Part shown: positions 55,159-64,000 of the stretch, one piece after another
How positions within the stretch are numbered: the stretch's first letter is position 1
How the letters are laid out: every line of letters begins with the position of its first letter
Source: Neisseria wadsworthii 9715
Lineage (GTDB): Bacteria; Pseudomonadota; Gammaproteobacteria; Burkholderiales; Neisseriaceae
Assembly: GCF_000227765.1 (NCBI RefSeq)
Contig: NZ_JH165159.1
Span: 1,762,151 to 1,826,150, forward strand
Length of the DNA: 64,000 nucleotides
Direction: 5' to 3'
The notes under the pieces: generated by a model
Seen by the model: only the letters and a program-made list of their open reading frames with translations
What the model was told of the DNA's origin: nothing
The model's database searches: none
Position numbers and translations under genes: made by a program

Positions 55159-57191
55159 AAGAAACAGCTACCCAACAGGCAACTGAAACACGCATGCCCA
55201 ATAAAGACTTCAACCGCCGCTTGGGGGTTGCTTTTTGCGTTATTGTTCTTTCATTTTGCATACTGGCAGCCAATTTCTTTTATCTTCAAATATTTAAGCA
55301 CGAAGAATATTCGGTTCAAGCAGCTTCCAACCGTATTTCCCTGATTCCCACCCCGCCTGTACGTGGTGAAATCGTGGATGCCAACGGTGTGGTTCTGGCA
55401 CGCAATTATCCCGTGTTTTCTCTGGAACTCAGTCCCAAAACCATTGGCAACAAACACATTGATGCCACTATCGAAGCGTTGAAATCCTATGTTGATATTA
55501 CTGAAGCCGATTTAACCCGCTTCAAGAAATTCCGCTCCGAATTCCGTTCGTATGAAAAAGTGCCGCTCAAGCTTAGATTATCTATAGATGAAGCTTCGCG
55601 CCTGGCTCCACACCTTTCACAGTTTCAAGGAGTGGAAATCAATACCCGTACATTCCGCGAATATCCTTACGGCGCGCTCACAGCCCATTTCTTGGGCTAC
55701 ATCGGCCGCATCAGCGACCGAGACCAGGAAAAGCTCAATGAAAACAACCGCCGCGCACTTTATCGAGGCAGCACGCACATCGGCAAAACAGGCTTGGAAA
55801 ATTATTATGAAAACCAGCTTCACGGTGCGCCCGGTTACCAACGTGTAGAAAAAGATGCCCACGGCAATATCGTGCGCGTTTTAAACAATGAGGAACCTAA
55901 AAACGGCCTCACCCTCAAACTGGCCATGGATATCCGCTTGCAGCAAGAAGTTGACCGCATTTTTTCAGACAGGCGTGGTGCAGCCATTGCCATCGACCCG
56001 CAAACCGGCGGCGTGTTGGCTTTCGTATCCAAACCTTCTTTCGACCCCAACCTGTTTATCGACGGCATTGATTCAACCACATGGAAAGAGTTGAATGAAG
56101 ACTGGCGACGCCCGCTGCTAAACCGGGTTACACAAGGCCTCTATCCCCCGGGTTCGACCTTCAAACCCTTCATGGGCATGGCTTTGCTTGAGAGCGGAAA
56201 AATCACGCAAACAACCGTCATCCCCGCGCCCGGAGCGTGGAGTATTCCGGGCAGCCGCCACGTGTTCCGCGATTCCGTGCGCAGAGGGCATGGCTCTGCC
56301 AATTTAAGCAAGGCCATCCAAGTTTCATCCGACACTTTTTTCTACCGACTGGGTTATGAAGCGGGCATTGAAAAATTGGGCAAATACTTGGCAGAATTCG
56401 GTTTCGGCCAGCAAACCGGCATCGATATTCCTAATGAATACCGCGGCATTCTGCCCTCCCCTGAATGGAAGGAAAAACGCTTCGCCAAACTGCCTGCCAC
56501 TGAACGGAAATGGAGACCCGGAGAAATGGTGTCGGTCAGCATCGGCCAAGGTTATAACGCCTATACGCCATTGCAGCTGGCGCATGCCACAGCTTCATTA
56601 GCCAATAACGGTAAAGTGTTCCGCCCTCATCTGGTCAAAGAAATTCTGGATTATGCCAACAAAGAAAAATTTGTGATTGAGCCGCAGGCGAGCAGACAGA
56701 TTCCGTTTAAGCAGGAAAACTTTGAATATGTGAAACAGGCCATGCAAAAGGTAACACGTCCTGGCGGCACCGCTTGGCGCATCGGCGGCGCACCTTATCC
56801 GCTCGCCGGGAAAACAGGTACTGCACAAGTTGTGCAAATCAAACAAGGAGCACGCTACAATGCCGCCACTTTGCGCGAACAACACCGCGACCATGCATGG
56901 TTTATTGCATTTGCGCCGATAGAAAACCCTAAAATCGCCGTTGCCTTGATTTTGGAAAACGGCGGCTGGGGCGCGCACGCCGCGCCTTTAGTACGCCGTT
57001 TGATGGATTATTATCTTTTGAATCTTAATGGCTTGGGCAATCAAACGGCTATCGAAACAGCTGCAGCCAATCAGCCTCCGGCATCTGCACCGGCTCTCAA
57101 CGGCCAAGCAAAAACAACACCGCTGACACCACTGCCCGGTTTTCAGACAGGCATTTTTCCCGAAGACAATCCGGGATCAACATTACCATGA
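55155..57191 (+). CDS. mrdA: penicillin-binding protein 2 (elongation transpeptidase)
   Basis: Cross-links peptidoglycan during elongation. 678 residues. N-terminal membrane helix (LGVAFCVIVLSFCILAANFF, about 23-42) and dimerisation domain with RGEIVDANGVVLARN. Transpeptidase motifs are STFK at 334-337, SSD near 392, and KTGT in LAGKTGTAQVV near 553. Pro/Ala-rich tail contains a local DUS (57142-57153) translated in frame. Overlaps mreD and rodA by ATGA. Confidence 0.95.
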   Translation: MKETATQQATETRMPNKDFNRRLGVAFCVIVLSFCILAANFFYLQIFKHEEYSVQAASNRISLIPTPPVRGEIVDANGVVLARNYPVFSLELSPKTIGNKHIDATIEALKSYVDITEADLTRFKKFRSEFRSYEKVPLKLRLSIDEASRLAPHLSQFQGVEINTRTFREYPYGALTAHFLGYIGRISDRDQEKLNENNRRALYRGSTHIGKTGLENYYENQLHGAPGYQRVEKDAHGNIVRVLNNEEPKNGLTLKLAMDIRLQQEVDRIFSDRRGAAIAIDPQTGGVLAFVSKPSFDPNLFIDGIDSTTWKELNEDWRRPLLNRVTQGLYPPGSTFKPFMGMALLESGKITQTTVIPAPGAWSIPGSRHVFRDSVRRGHGSANLSKAIQVSSDTFFYRLGYEAGIEKLGKYLAEFGFGQQTGIDIPNEYRGILPSPEWKEKRFAKLPATERKWRPGEMVSVSIGQGYNAYTPLQLAHATASLANNGKVFRPHLVKEILDYANKEKFVIEPQASRQIPFKQENFEYVKQAMQKVTRPGGTAWRIGGAPYPLAGKTGTAQVVQIKQGARYNAATLREQHRDHAWFIAFAPIENPKIAVALILENGGWGAHAAPLVRRLMDYYLLNLNGLGNQTAIETAAANQPPASAPALNGQAKTTPLTPLPGFQTGIFPEDNPGSTLP

Positions 57192-58360
57192 ATAAAGCAA
57201 AATCAACCCCGGAATTGCAGAATAAGCTGCAAAAAGCATTACACTTCATTTGGCAGCCGCTAGATGCCTGGCTGCTGTATGCCATGCTCGCCATTTATAT
57301 TATGAGCATGTTTCTACTTTATTCTGCCGACGGTCAGACCTTCGGCCAGCTTGAAAACAAAACAGTGCATACCGTTATCGGTTTTATCCTGCTTTGGATC
57401 ATAGCCTGGCAACAGCCTAAAACCTTGTCGAAGTTTGCTTTACCGATTTATATCACCGGGGTGCTGATGCTGGTGGGTGTGGAACTCTTCGGCATTACCG
57501 TAAACGGCTCCACCCGTTGGCTTGATTTGGGTTTTACCCGCATACAGCCTTCCGAAATCATGAAAATCGGCCTCCCTATGACCATTGCATGGTTTTTGCA
57601 GCATTATGAAGATAGATTGCGCTGGTTTCATTATTTAGCCGCCCTTCTGATCACAGCCATACCTGTTACACTGATTCTCAAACAACCGGATTTAGGTACC
57701 GCCGTTTTAATTATGGCCTCGGGCGTATTCGTAATTTTCTTCGCCGGCCTGCCCTGGAAAATCATCTTACTGGCGCTTGCCGGTTTTGCCGCATCACTCC
57801 CATTAATTTGGAATTACGGCTTACATGACTACCAGCGTACCCGGATTCTAACGCTGCTTGACCCAACCAAAGACCCGCTCGGTGCCGGCTACCATATATT
57901 GCAATCCATGATTGCCATCGGTTCCGGCGGCATATGGGGAAAAGGCTGGCTAAACGGTTCACAAACCCATCTCGACTACATCCCCGAAGCCACCACCGAT
58001 TTTATTTTAGCGGCTTACGGCGAAGAATTCGGTTTGGTCGGTAATTTGCTACTGCTGTTGGTTTATCTGCTGATACTTGGCCGCGGGCTTTATATTGCCG
58101 CACAAGCAGATTCACTTTACAGCCGCACATTGGCAGCAGCGCTGACGATGACATTTTTTTGCTACGCCTTTGTCAATATGGGCATGGTTAGCGGCATTCT
58201 GCCCGTAGTTGGAGTACCGCTGCCTTTGGTGAGTTACGGCGGCACCGCCACTCTTTCTGTCATGATCATTCTGGCGATTCTGATGGGTATTTCTAAAGAA
58301 TGCAAAGATCAGGCTCGAAGCCAAACTGAAAACAATAAGGAACAATTTAGGAATCATTAA
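57188..58360 (+). CDS. rodA: RodA, SEDS peptidoglycan polymerase
   Basis: Membrane glycosyltransferase paired with PBP2. 390 residues, about ten helices. SEDS signatures: FGITVNGSTRWLDLGFTRIQ PSEIMKI (about 98-125), LKQPDLGTAVLI (about 161), GVPLPLVSYGGTATLSVMI near the C-terminus. Last gene of the mre operon; the start overlaps the mrdA stop. Confidence 0.95.
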   Translation: MNKAKSTPELQNKLQKALHFIWQPLDAWLLYAMLAIYIMSMFLLYSADGQTFGQLENKTVHTVIGFILLWIIAWQQPKTLSKFALPIYITGVLMLVGVELFGITVNGSTRWLDLGFTRIQPSEIMKIGLPMTIAWFLQHYEDRLRWFHYLAALLITAIPVTLILKQPDLGTAVLIMASGVFVIFFAGLPWKIILLALAGFAASLPLIWNYGLHDYQRTRILTLLDPTKDPLGAGYHILQSMIAIGSGGIWGKGWLNGSQTHLDYIPEATTDFILAAYGEEFGLVGNLLLLLVYLLILGRGLYIAAQADSLYSRTLAAALTMTFFCYAFVNMGMVSGILPVVGVPLPLVSYGGTATLSVMIILAILMGISKECKDQARSQTENNKEQFRNH

Positions 58361-58362
58361 AA

Positions 58363-59022
58363 ATGGGCATGGAAATCGGCAAACTCATACTCGCCTTTAT
58401 GGTTTTGATTAACCCGTTCAGCGCACTGGCGATTTTTCTCGACCTCACCCGCAATAACAGTACACGAGAGCGGAAAAAAGTGGCGCAAATTGCCTCACTG
58501 AGCGTGTTTATCGTGATTGCAGTATTCGCTTTTTCAGGCAACTGGATTCTGCGTCTTTTCGGCATCAGCACAGGTGCTTTCCAAGTGGGTGGCGGGCTTT
58601 TGGTCTTTTTAATCGCCATTTCCATGATGAGCGCCGGCAGTAACCCGGCCAAACCGGAAATCGGTGTAGAAGAAAGCAATGAAATTACCGTCAAACCCAA
58701 GCACCCCACCCAAAGCGCCGCCTCGGTTGCCGTGGTGCCGCTGGCAATCCCCATGATGATTGGCCCCGGCGGCATCTCTACCGTAGTGATTTACGCCTCG
58801 GCAGCAAAAAGCCTGCACGACACTTTGTTTATCGTTGCGGCCGGCGCGATTATCAGTATTATCTGTTTCATTACCCTGCTGGCCGCCAGCAAAATCAGTA
58901 ACGTGTTAGGAGAAACCGGTTTAACCATTCTCAACCGTATCATGGGCATGCTGCTGGCCGCGGTGTCTGTGGAAATTGTGGTGGCGGGTTTGAAAGGCTT
59001 GTTTCCCCAGCTTGCCGGATAA
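58363..59022 (+). CDS. MarC-family membrane protein
   Basis: 219 residues with six hydrophobic helices. The family start, ILAFMVLINPFSALAIFLDL, and the conserved VPLAIPMMIGPGGISTVVIY (about 125-144) are clear. MarC proteins were once tied to multidrug resistance, but that link was not upheld; function is unknown. It follows rodA by 2 bp and may be co-transcribed. Confidence 0.9.
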   Translation: MGMEIGKLILAFMVLINPFSALAIFLDLTRNNSTRERKKVAQIASLSVFIVIAVFAFSGNWILRLFGISTGAFQVGGGLLVFLIAISMMSAGSNPAKPEIGVEESNEITVKPKHPTQSAASVAVVPLAIPMMIGPGGISTVVIYASAAKSLHDTLFIVAAGAIISIICFITLLAASKISNVLGETGLTILNRIMGMLLAAVSVEIVVAGLKGLFPQLAG

Positions 59023-59054
59023 GCTTTAGGGAAATCCCGGAAACCGTCACAATA

Positions 59055-59085
59055 ATGCCTGTCTGAAAAAGTTTCAGACAGGCAT
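59055..59085. terminator. DUS inverted pair between marC and trkH
   Basis: ATGCCTGTCTGAAA, 3-nt loop, complement; serves the convergent marC and trkH genes. Confidence 0.72.
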
Positions 59086-59115
59086 CTATCTAAATTAATC
59101 CTACCGCAAGCAAAC

Positions 59116-60579
59116 TTATTTCTTCCAATAAGCCGGTGTAAACAAAATAAACACGGTAAAAATTTCCAAACGCCCGAGCAGCATCACAATGCAGCACAGC
59201 CACTTCTGCACCACGGTTAAATCCGCATAATTGTGCGCGGGGCCCACGCTGCCCAAACCCGGGCCGGCATTGGTGATGCAGGCAATGGTTGCGGTAAACG
59301 CAGTGATAAAGTCTAATCCGGCAACCATTTGCGCAAATGTGAAGAAAATCACCGTCATGAAATAAACAAAAATAAACGCCATCACGGCCAGCGCCGTTCG
59401 CTCGGAAATCAGGCGTTTGTTCACTTTTACTGTGCGCACTGCATTCGGGTGCAGCAGCAGCAGCATTTCGCGCAGGCTGAATTTCGCCAGAGCAACCACG
59501 CGCGCCATCTTTACACCGCCGCCCATAGAGCCGGTGTTGGCCAGAATATTGGAGAGGAAAAACATCCAAAGTGATACGATTAGCGGCCATTTGGCAAAAT
59601 CATAATTGGCATAACCATTGGCCAGACCGATAGAAACAAAGTTAAAGCTAACGAAGCGAAGTGCTTCTTCAAAGCTCGCATAGTAATTTTTGTACCACAA
59701 ATACAGGCTCGATGCGATGATGCTTACGGCCATCAACACCAGCATGACCCGGCTTTCTTGGTTACTCCAATAACTTTTAAGCGAACGCTCTCGCACCACG
59801 GCAAAATGGCAGGCAAAATTAATGCCGCCCAAAATGGTTACTACGATCAACACGCTTTCAATGACCACCGAATTAAAATAAGCAATGCTGCTATCGTGTG
59901 TAGAAAAACCGCCCAAAGACGTGGCAGATAAAGCGTGGCACAGCGCGTCAAACCAGCTCATGCCCGCCCAACGCAATGCAAAAAAAGCGGAAACGGTAAT
60001 CACGGAATACGAAATCCACAATTTTTTCGCCACTTGCGAAATGCGCGGTGCCATTTTACTGTCTTTGTCTATGCCCGGAATCTCGGCTTTAAAAAGCTGT
60101 GTTCCCCCCAAACCCAACATGGGCAATACGGCCACAGCCAACACGATAATCCCCATCCCGCCCAACCAATTGAGCATATGGCGCCAGAAATTCAAAGTGG
60201 GAGCCAGCGTATCCAAGCTAGAGATAACGGTTGCGCCGGTGGTGGTGAGGCCGGACATGGCTTCGAAAAAAGCTTCGTTATAGCTCATGCCTGGCAGGTA
60301 AAGATAAAAAGGGACGGCGGAAATGGCTGCAAATCCGAGCCAAAGCATCACCACCAATGTAAAGCCGTCACGCGGGCGCAATTCACGCTGGAAATTCAAC
60401 GTTGCCATCCAAGCAAGCGCCGAACCGATAAGCGTAACAAATGCGGTTTTGGCGAAAGCGGAGAAAGTGCCGTCCACATAAAAATAGGAAAACAGCGTGG
60501 GTATCATCAAAATCAGCGAGTAAAACACGCCGAGTTTCGACAACACATGGATAATGGGTAAAATTTTGCGGTTTTGCAT
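59116..60579 (-). CDS. trkH: Trk potassium uptake protein TrkH
   Basis: Potassium channel-like subunit, 487 residues with four pseudo-repeats of helix-pore-helix. Filter-type segments: AMSGLTTTGATVISSL (about 109), HALSATSLGGFSTHD (about 216), ANTGSMGGGVKMAR (about 351), and ACITNAGPGLGSVGPAHNYA (about 438). Works with cytoplasmic TrkA, encoded just upstream on the same strand. Confidence 0.94.
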   Translation of the reverse strand: MQNRKILPIIHVLSKLGVFYSLILMIPTLFSYFYVDGTFSAFAKTAFVTLIGSALAWMATLNFQRELRPRDGFTLVVMLWLGFAAISAVPFYLYLPGMSYNEAFFEAMSGLTTTGATVISSLDTLAPTLNFWRHMLNWLGGMGIIVLAVAVLPMLGLGGTQLFKAEIPGIDKDSKMAPRISQVAKKLWISYSVITVSAFFALRWAGMSWFDALCHALSATSLGGFSTHDSSIAYFNSVVIESVLIVVTILGGINFACHFAVVRERSLKSYWSNQESRVMLVLMAVSIIASSLYLWYKNYYASFEEALRFVSFNFVSIGLANGYANYDFAKWPLIVSLWMFFLSNILANTGSMGGGVKMARVVALAKFSLREMLLLLHPNAVRTVKVNKRLISERTALAVMAFIFVYFMTVIFFTFAQMVAGLDFITAFTATIACITNAGPGLGSVGPAHNYADLTVVQKWLCCIVMLLGRLEIFTVFILFTPAYWKK

Positions 60580-60592
60580 GGTGGTTGGTGTG

Positions 60593-60656
60593 TTCAGACA
60601 GGCATGGTTTAAATGCCTGTCTGAAAGAATAAATTAGGATGTAATGCCTGTCTGAA
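60593..60656. repeat. three DUS copies between trkA and trkH
   Basis: TTCAGACAGGCA at 60593-60604, TGCCTGTCTGAA at 60614-60625 and again at 60645-60656. The first two can form a stem with a 9-nt loop; the third is a direct repeat. Densest DUS cluster in the window. Confidence 0.8.
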
Positions 60657-60668
60657 AATGCGGATACA

Positions 60669-62063
60669 TCAGCCGAAGAAGCCTACTTTCACCTGAATCA
60701 GCTTTTCCAGCTCGCGCAACACGCGGCGGCGGGATACGAAGAAAATAATGTGGTCGCCGTCGGCCATTACCGCGTCTTCTTTGTGCCCCATGGTTACTTC
60801 GTCACCGCGAACCAAAGCGGCAAAGTGGCAGCCGTTGGGCCATTTCACCTCGGAAACACGCCTGCCGACCAGCGCCGAAGTTTCCGGCGTGCCGTGTACC
60901 ACCACTTCAATCGCCTCGGCCGAACCGCGCCGTAAAGGATACACCGCCACCACGTCGCCGCGGCGGATATGGGCCAAGATATGGCCGATAGTAATCAGAT
61001 TCGGCGACACCACGGTATCGATTTGGTTACCTTCGAGCAAATCCACATAGCGCGAGCGGTTGATGATGGTCAGCACCCTTCTCGCGCCCAAGTCTTTGGC
61101 CAAAAGGCTCGACATAATATTGTTTTCATCATCATTGGTTAACGCACAAAACACATCAATTTCGTCGATATATTCGTGTGCCAGCAGGTTTTCATCCGTG
61201 GCCGAACCCGACAGCACCAAAGCGTTATCCAGATTTTCAGCCAGCCATTCGGCGCGCTTTGCCCTGTTTTCAATGATTTTGATGTCGTAAATATTTTCCA
61301 CTTGCTTAGCCAGCCGATAACCGATATTGCCGCCGCCGGCAATCATCACCCTTTTCGTGGGCTGAGCCAAAGGCCGTAATTCGCGCAAAATGGTTTTCAC
61401 ATAACGGCTGTCTGCCACAAAACACACTTCATCGCCTTCAATAATGATGGTCTTGGCCGAGGGTACGATTAAGCGGTTGTTGCGGTAAATCGCACAAATT
61501 TGGCAATCCACGCCTTCCGGCAGATGGCTGTTGATTTCGGAAATTTCCTTATTTACCAGCAAGCCGCCGTTATGCGCTTCCACCACCAGCATTTTTGCCC
61601 GTTCGTCGGCAAACGTGAGCACTTGCAAGGCATTGTTATAACTGAGCAAAGCAACCAACCGATCGGTTACCAGCTCTTCGGGGTGGATAGAATCGGTTAC
61701 GCCGAAAATCTGCAGGCTGTTTTCCAGATCGTCTTTATCCAAAGCGTATTCCATATAATCACTTTGGCGTACACGGGCGATCCGGTCGGGGATATTGAAC
61801 ACATCCGCGGCGATTTTACAGGCCAGAAGATTGGTTTCATCACTGCGCGTTACCGCCAGCAGTAAATCCGCATCCGCCGCACCCGCCATTTCCAGCACCA
61901 CCGGCGAAGCGCCGTTGCCCACAATGGTTTGCACATCCAGCTTGCTGCCTATCTTTTTCAGGGCCTGTTCGTCCACATCAATGATGGTTACATCATTATC
62001 CTGAGCCAAATTGGTGGCGATGGTTGAGCCGACTTGTCCGCTGCCAAGAATCAAAATTTTCAC
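60669..62063 (-). CDS. trkA: Trk system potassium regulator TrkA
   Basis: Peripheral subunit that gates TrkH. 464 residues made of two halves, each with a Rossmann RCK domain (ILILGSGQVGSTIATNL at 2-18 and VMIAGGGNIGYRLAKQVE near 234) and a C-terminal TrkA_C domain. It forms one unit with trkH. Confidence 0.95.
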   Translation of the reverse strand: MKILILGSGQVGSTIATNLAQDNDVTIIDVDEQALKKIGSKLDVQTIVGNGASPVVLEMAGAADADLLLAVTRSDETNLLACKIAADVFNIPDRIARVRQSDYMEYALDKDDLENSLQIFGVTDSIHPEELVTDRLVALLSYNNALQVLTFADERAKMLVVEAHNGGLLVNKEISEINSHLPEGVDCQICAIYRNNRLIVPSAKTIIIEGDEVCFVADSRYVKTILRELRPLAQPTKRVMIAGGGNIGYRLAKQVENIYDIKIIENRAKRAEWLAENLDNALVLSGSATDENLLAHEYIDEIDVFCALTNDDENNIMSSLLAKDLGARRVLTIINRSRYVDLLEGNQIDTVVSPNLITIGHILAHIRRGDVVAVYPLRRGSAEAIEVVVHGTPETSALVGRRVSEVKWPNGCHFAALVRGDEVTMGHKEDAVMADGDHIIFFVSRRRVLRELEKLIQVKVGFFG

Positions 62064-62302
62064 GTTTAATTATTTTGTTTACTCGAATAGCGTTATTGTA
62101 AACCAAAACGGAAAAGCAATAGCAAAGAAACGAATGCCCCTATATGAAATATTAATCCGTTTCAGACAGGCATCTGCTTATCAAATACCTGAAATATGAT
62201 GTAATATAATGCTCTGCCGAACATGCTTTGCGCGCATCATGCAATGCCTGTCTGAAACATTAAATCGCAATAACAAATAACCACCGCAAAGGAACACAAT
62301 CA

Positions 62303-63826
62303 ATGACCGTTATCAAACAAGAAGATTTCATTCAAAGCATTGCCGATGCTTTCCAATTTATCAGCTATTACCATCCCGTTGATTACATTCAAGCTTTATA
62401 CAAAGCCTGGCAAAAAGAGGAAAACCCTGCCGCTAAAGACGCGATGACGCAGATTTTGGTCAACAGCCGTATGTGTGCCGAAGGCCACCGCCCGATTTGT
62501 CAAGATACCGGTATTGCCACCGTGTTTTTAAAAGTGGGCATGAACGTGCAGTGGGACGCGCAAATGAGCGTGGCCGATATGGTAAACGAAGGCGTGCGCC
62601 GCGCTTATACCCATCCCGACAACACCTTGCGCGCTTCCGTTTTGGCCGATCCTGCCGGCAAACGCCAAAACACCAAAGACAACACGCCGGCGGTGATCCA
62701 CATGGAAATCGTAGCGGGCGACAAAGTGGAAGTAACCTGCGCGGCCAAAGGCGGCGGTTCGGAAAACAAATCCAAGCTCGCCATGCTCAACCCTTCCGAT
62801 TCCATCGTTGATTGGGTGCTGAAAACCATCCCCACTATGGGCGCGGGCTGGTGTCCGCCCGGCATCTTGGGTATCGGCATCGGCGGTACGCCTGAAAAAG
62901 CAATGTTGCTGGCCAAAGAATCTCTAATGAGCCACGCCGATATTCACGAATTACAGGAAAAAGCCGCTTCCGGTGCAGAACTGTCCACCACCGAAGCCTT
63001 GCGTTTGGAATTGTTTGAGAAAGTGAACGCGCTGGGCATCGGTGCGCAGGGTTTGGGCGGGCTAACCACCGTATTAGACGTAAAAATCCTGGATTATCCG
63101 ACACACGCCGCGTCCAAACCCGTGGCCATGATTCCGAACTGCGCCGCCACCCGCCACGTTGAATTTGAGTTGGACGGATCAGGTCCGGTACACCTCGAAC
63201 CGCCTTCATTGGAAGATTGGCCCGACATTACCTACAATCCTGAAAACGGCAAACGTGTCAATGTAGATACGCTCACCAAAGAGGAAGTGGCCACATGGAA
63301 AATGGGCGACGTGCTGCTCTTAAACGGCAAAATCTACACCGGCCGCGATGCCGCCCACAAACGTATGGTCGATATGCTCAATAAAGGCGAAAAACTACCG
63401 GTAGACTTCACCAACAAGTTGATTTACTACGTCGGCCCGGTTGACCCCGTACGCGACGAAGTGGTCGGCCCTGCCGGCCCCACCACCGCCACACGCATGG
63501 ATAAATTCACCCGCCAAATGCTGGAACAAACCGGCTTGCTCGGCATGATCGGCAAATCCGAACGTGGTGCCGCCGCCTGCGAAGCCATTGCCGACAATAA
63601 AGCGGTTTATCTGATGGCGGTAGGCGGTTCGGCCTACTTGGTGGCCAAAGCCATCAAAAAAGCCAAAGTCGTGGCCTTTGAAGACTTGGGCATGGAAGCG
63701 ATTTACGAATTTGAAGTGAAAGACATGCCCGTTACCGTGGCGGTGGACAGCAGCGGCCAATCCGTACATGCCATTGCCCCGAAAAAATGGCAGGCGAAAA
63801 TCGGCATTATTCCGGTTGAATCTTAA
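62303..63826 (+). CDS. class I fumarate hydratase
   Basis: Iron-sulfur fumarase (FumA/FumB type) converting fumarate to malate, complementing sdh and mdh of this window. 507 residues, alpha and beta domains fused. Cluster cysteines in HRPICQDTG (about 66), IPNCAATRHVEF (about 277), and near GAAACEAIADN (about 425); substrate segment AAKGGGSENKS (about 150). AAAGGAACAC precedes the ATG. Ends with the stem at 63845-63874. Confidence 0.94.
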   Translation: MTVIKQEDFIQSIADAFQFISYYHPVDYIQALYKAWQKEENPAAKDAMTQILVNSRMCAEGHRPICQDTGIATVFLKVGMNVQWDAQMSVADMVNEGVRRAYTHPDNTLRASVLADPAGKRQNTKDNTPAVIHMEIVAGDKVEVTCAAKGGGSENKSKLAMLNPSDSIVDWVLKTIPTMGAGWCPPGILGIGIGGTPEKAMLLAKESLMSHADIHELQEKAASGAELSTTEALRLELFEKVNALGIGAQGLGGLTTVLDVKILDYPTHAASKPVAMIPNCAATRHVEFELDGSGPVHLEPPSLEDWPDITYNPENGKRVNVDTLTKEEVATWKMGDVLLLNGKIYTGRDAAHKRMVDMLNKGEKLPVDFTNKLIYYVGPVDPVRDEVVGPAGPTTATRMDKFTRQMLEQTGLLGMIGKSERGAAACEAIADNKAVYLMAVGGSAYLVAKAIKKAKVVAFEDLGMEAIYEFEVKDMPVTVAVDSSGQSVHAIAPKKWQAKIGIIPVES

Positions 63827-63844
63827 AGCGGCATTTGTTTAAAT

Positions 63845-63874
63845 AAGGCTGTCTGAATCATTTCTGACAGCCTT
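63845..63874 (+). terminator. stem after fumarase gene
   Basis: AAGGCTGTC...GACAGCCTT with a 12-nt interior, followed by CATTTT. It includes AGGCTGTCTGAA, a hybrid between known DUS dialects. Confidence 0.7.
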
Positions 63875-63901
63875 CATTTTATCAATACAAAGGAGAAAAC
63901 C

Positions 63902-64000
63902 ATGCCCATCACCAAAGGATTTAAAACGCTGGTGGAAGAAGCCATGAGCCAGATTACCACCCACAGCGTTGACGAAGCGCGCCGCCGTGCGGAAGCAGGC
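63902..64000 (+). CDS. probable rhodanese-like protein, N-terminal part only
   Basis: Open from ATG 63902 (AAGGAGA upstream) to the window's edge: 33 codons reading MPITKGFKTLVEEAMSQITT then HSVDEARRRAEAG. This N-terminus looks like the short rhodanese-domain proteins of Neisseria, from memory. The catalytic loop lies outside the window, so the call is tentative. Confidence 0.5.
   Translation, partial: MPITKGFKTLVEEAMSQITTHSVDEARRRAEAG

Overview
The window reads as a chromosome segment of a Neisseria species. The housekeeping proteins look neisserial, and the DNA is peppered with a 12-mer, TGCCTGTCTGAA. I recall this as the TG-wadDUS dialect of the DNA uptake sequence, associated with N. wadsworthii and relatives. 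It sits mostly as inverted pairs at gene ends, where it doubles as terminator stems. No rRNA, tRNA or CRISPR array was seen.

Layout. (a) 1-1690: an AT-rich array of five tiny genes for double-glycine-leader, bacteriocin-like peptides. Leaders are conserved and mature parts are unrelated (Trp-rich, Pro-rich, aromatic-rich). No exporter or immunity gene is recognisable nearby. This is the strongest candidate for an undescribed system. (b) 1800-6780: an unknown gene, then a decaying envelope-stress operon (RHH-like gene, PspA/IM30, YqiJ, YqiK flotillin) with frameshifts, nonsense codons and an internal deletion. One intact membrane-protein gene of unknown function lies inside it. (c) 7142-20502: transport and housekeeping genes: NSS transporter with MetS-like small subunit, recD, polyamine-binding lipoprotein, aminotransferase, queH, DUF455, lolA, ratA-rnfH-pth, LytS-type kinase, argH, DUF1232. 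(d) 20753-33281: TCA block mdh, sdhCDAB-sdhE, gltA, sucA, sucB, lpdA, with a broken lipoprotein gene before lpdA. (e) 33498-44824, minus strand: nrdA, hfq, der, a Correia-like MITE, yfgM, hisS, ispG, rodZ, pilW, rlmN, ndk. (f) 44938-52519: zapE and the gatCAB genes. A GATC-type restriction-modification island (C protein, MutH/Sau3AI-like nuclease, DpnA-like and DpnM-like methylases, small acidic protein) is lodged between gatA and gatB. The island and gatA carry a different DUS dialect (AGGCCGTCTGAA), a mark of import by transformation. (g) 52760-64000: elongasome operon mreBCD-pbp2-rodA, then marC, trkH-trkA potassium uptake, class I fumarase and the start of a probable rhodanese gene.

The genes cover a near-complete oxidative TCA branch (sucCD not in the window), rod-shape determination, potassium uptake, type IV pilus stability and aminoacyl-tRNA amidation. 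The unusual parts are the peptide array, the decayed psp/yqi operon, the transferred R-M/gatA block and the MITE at the usual bamB position.
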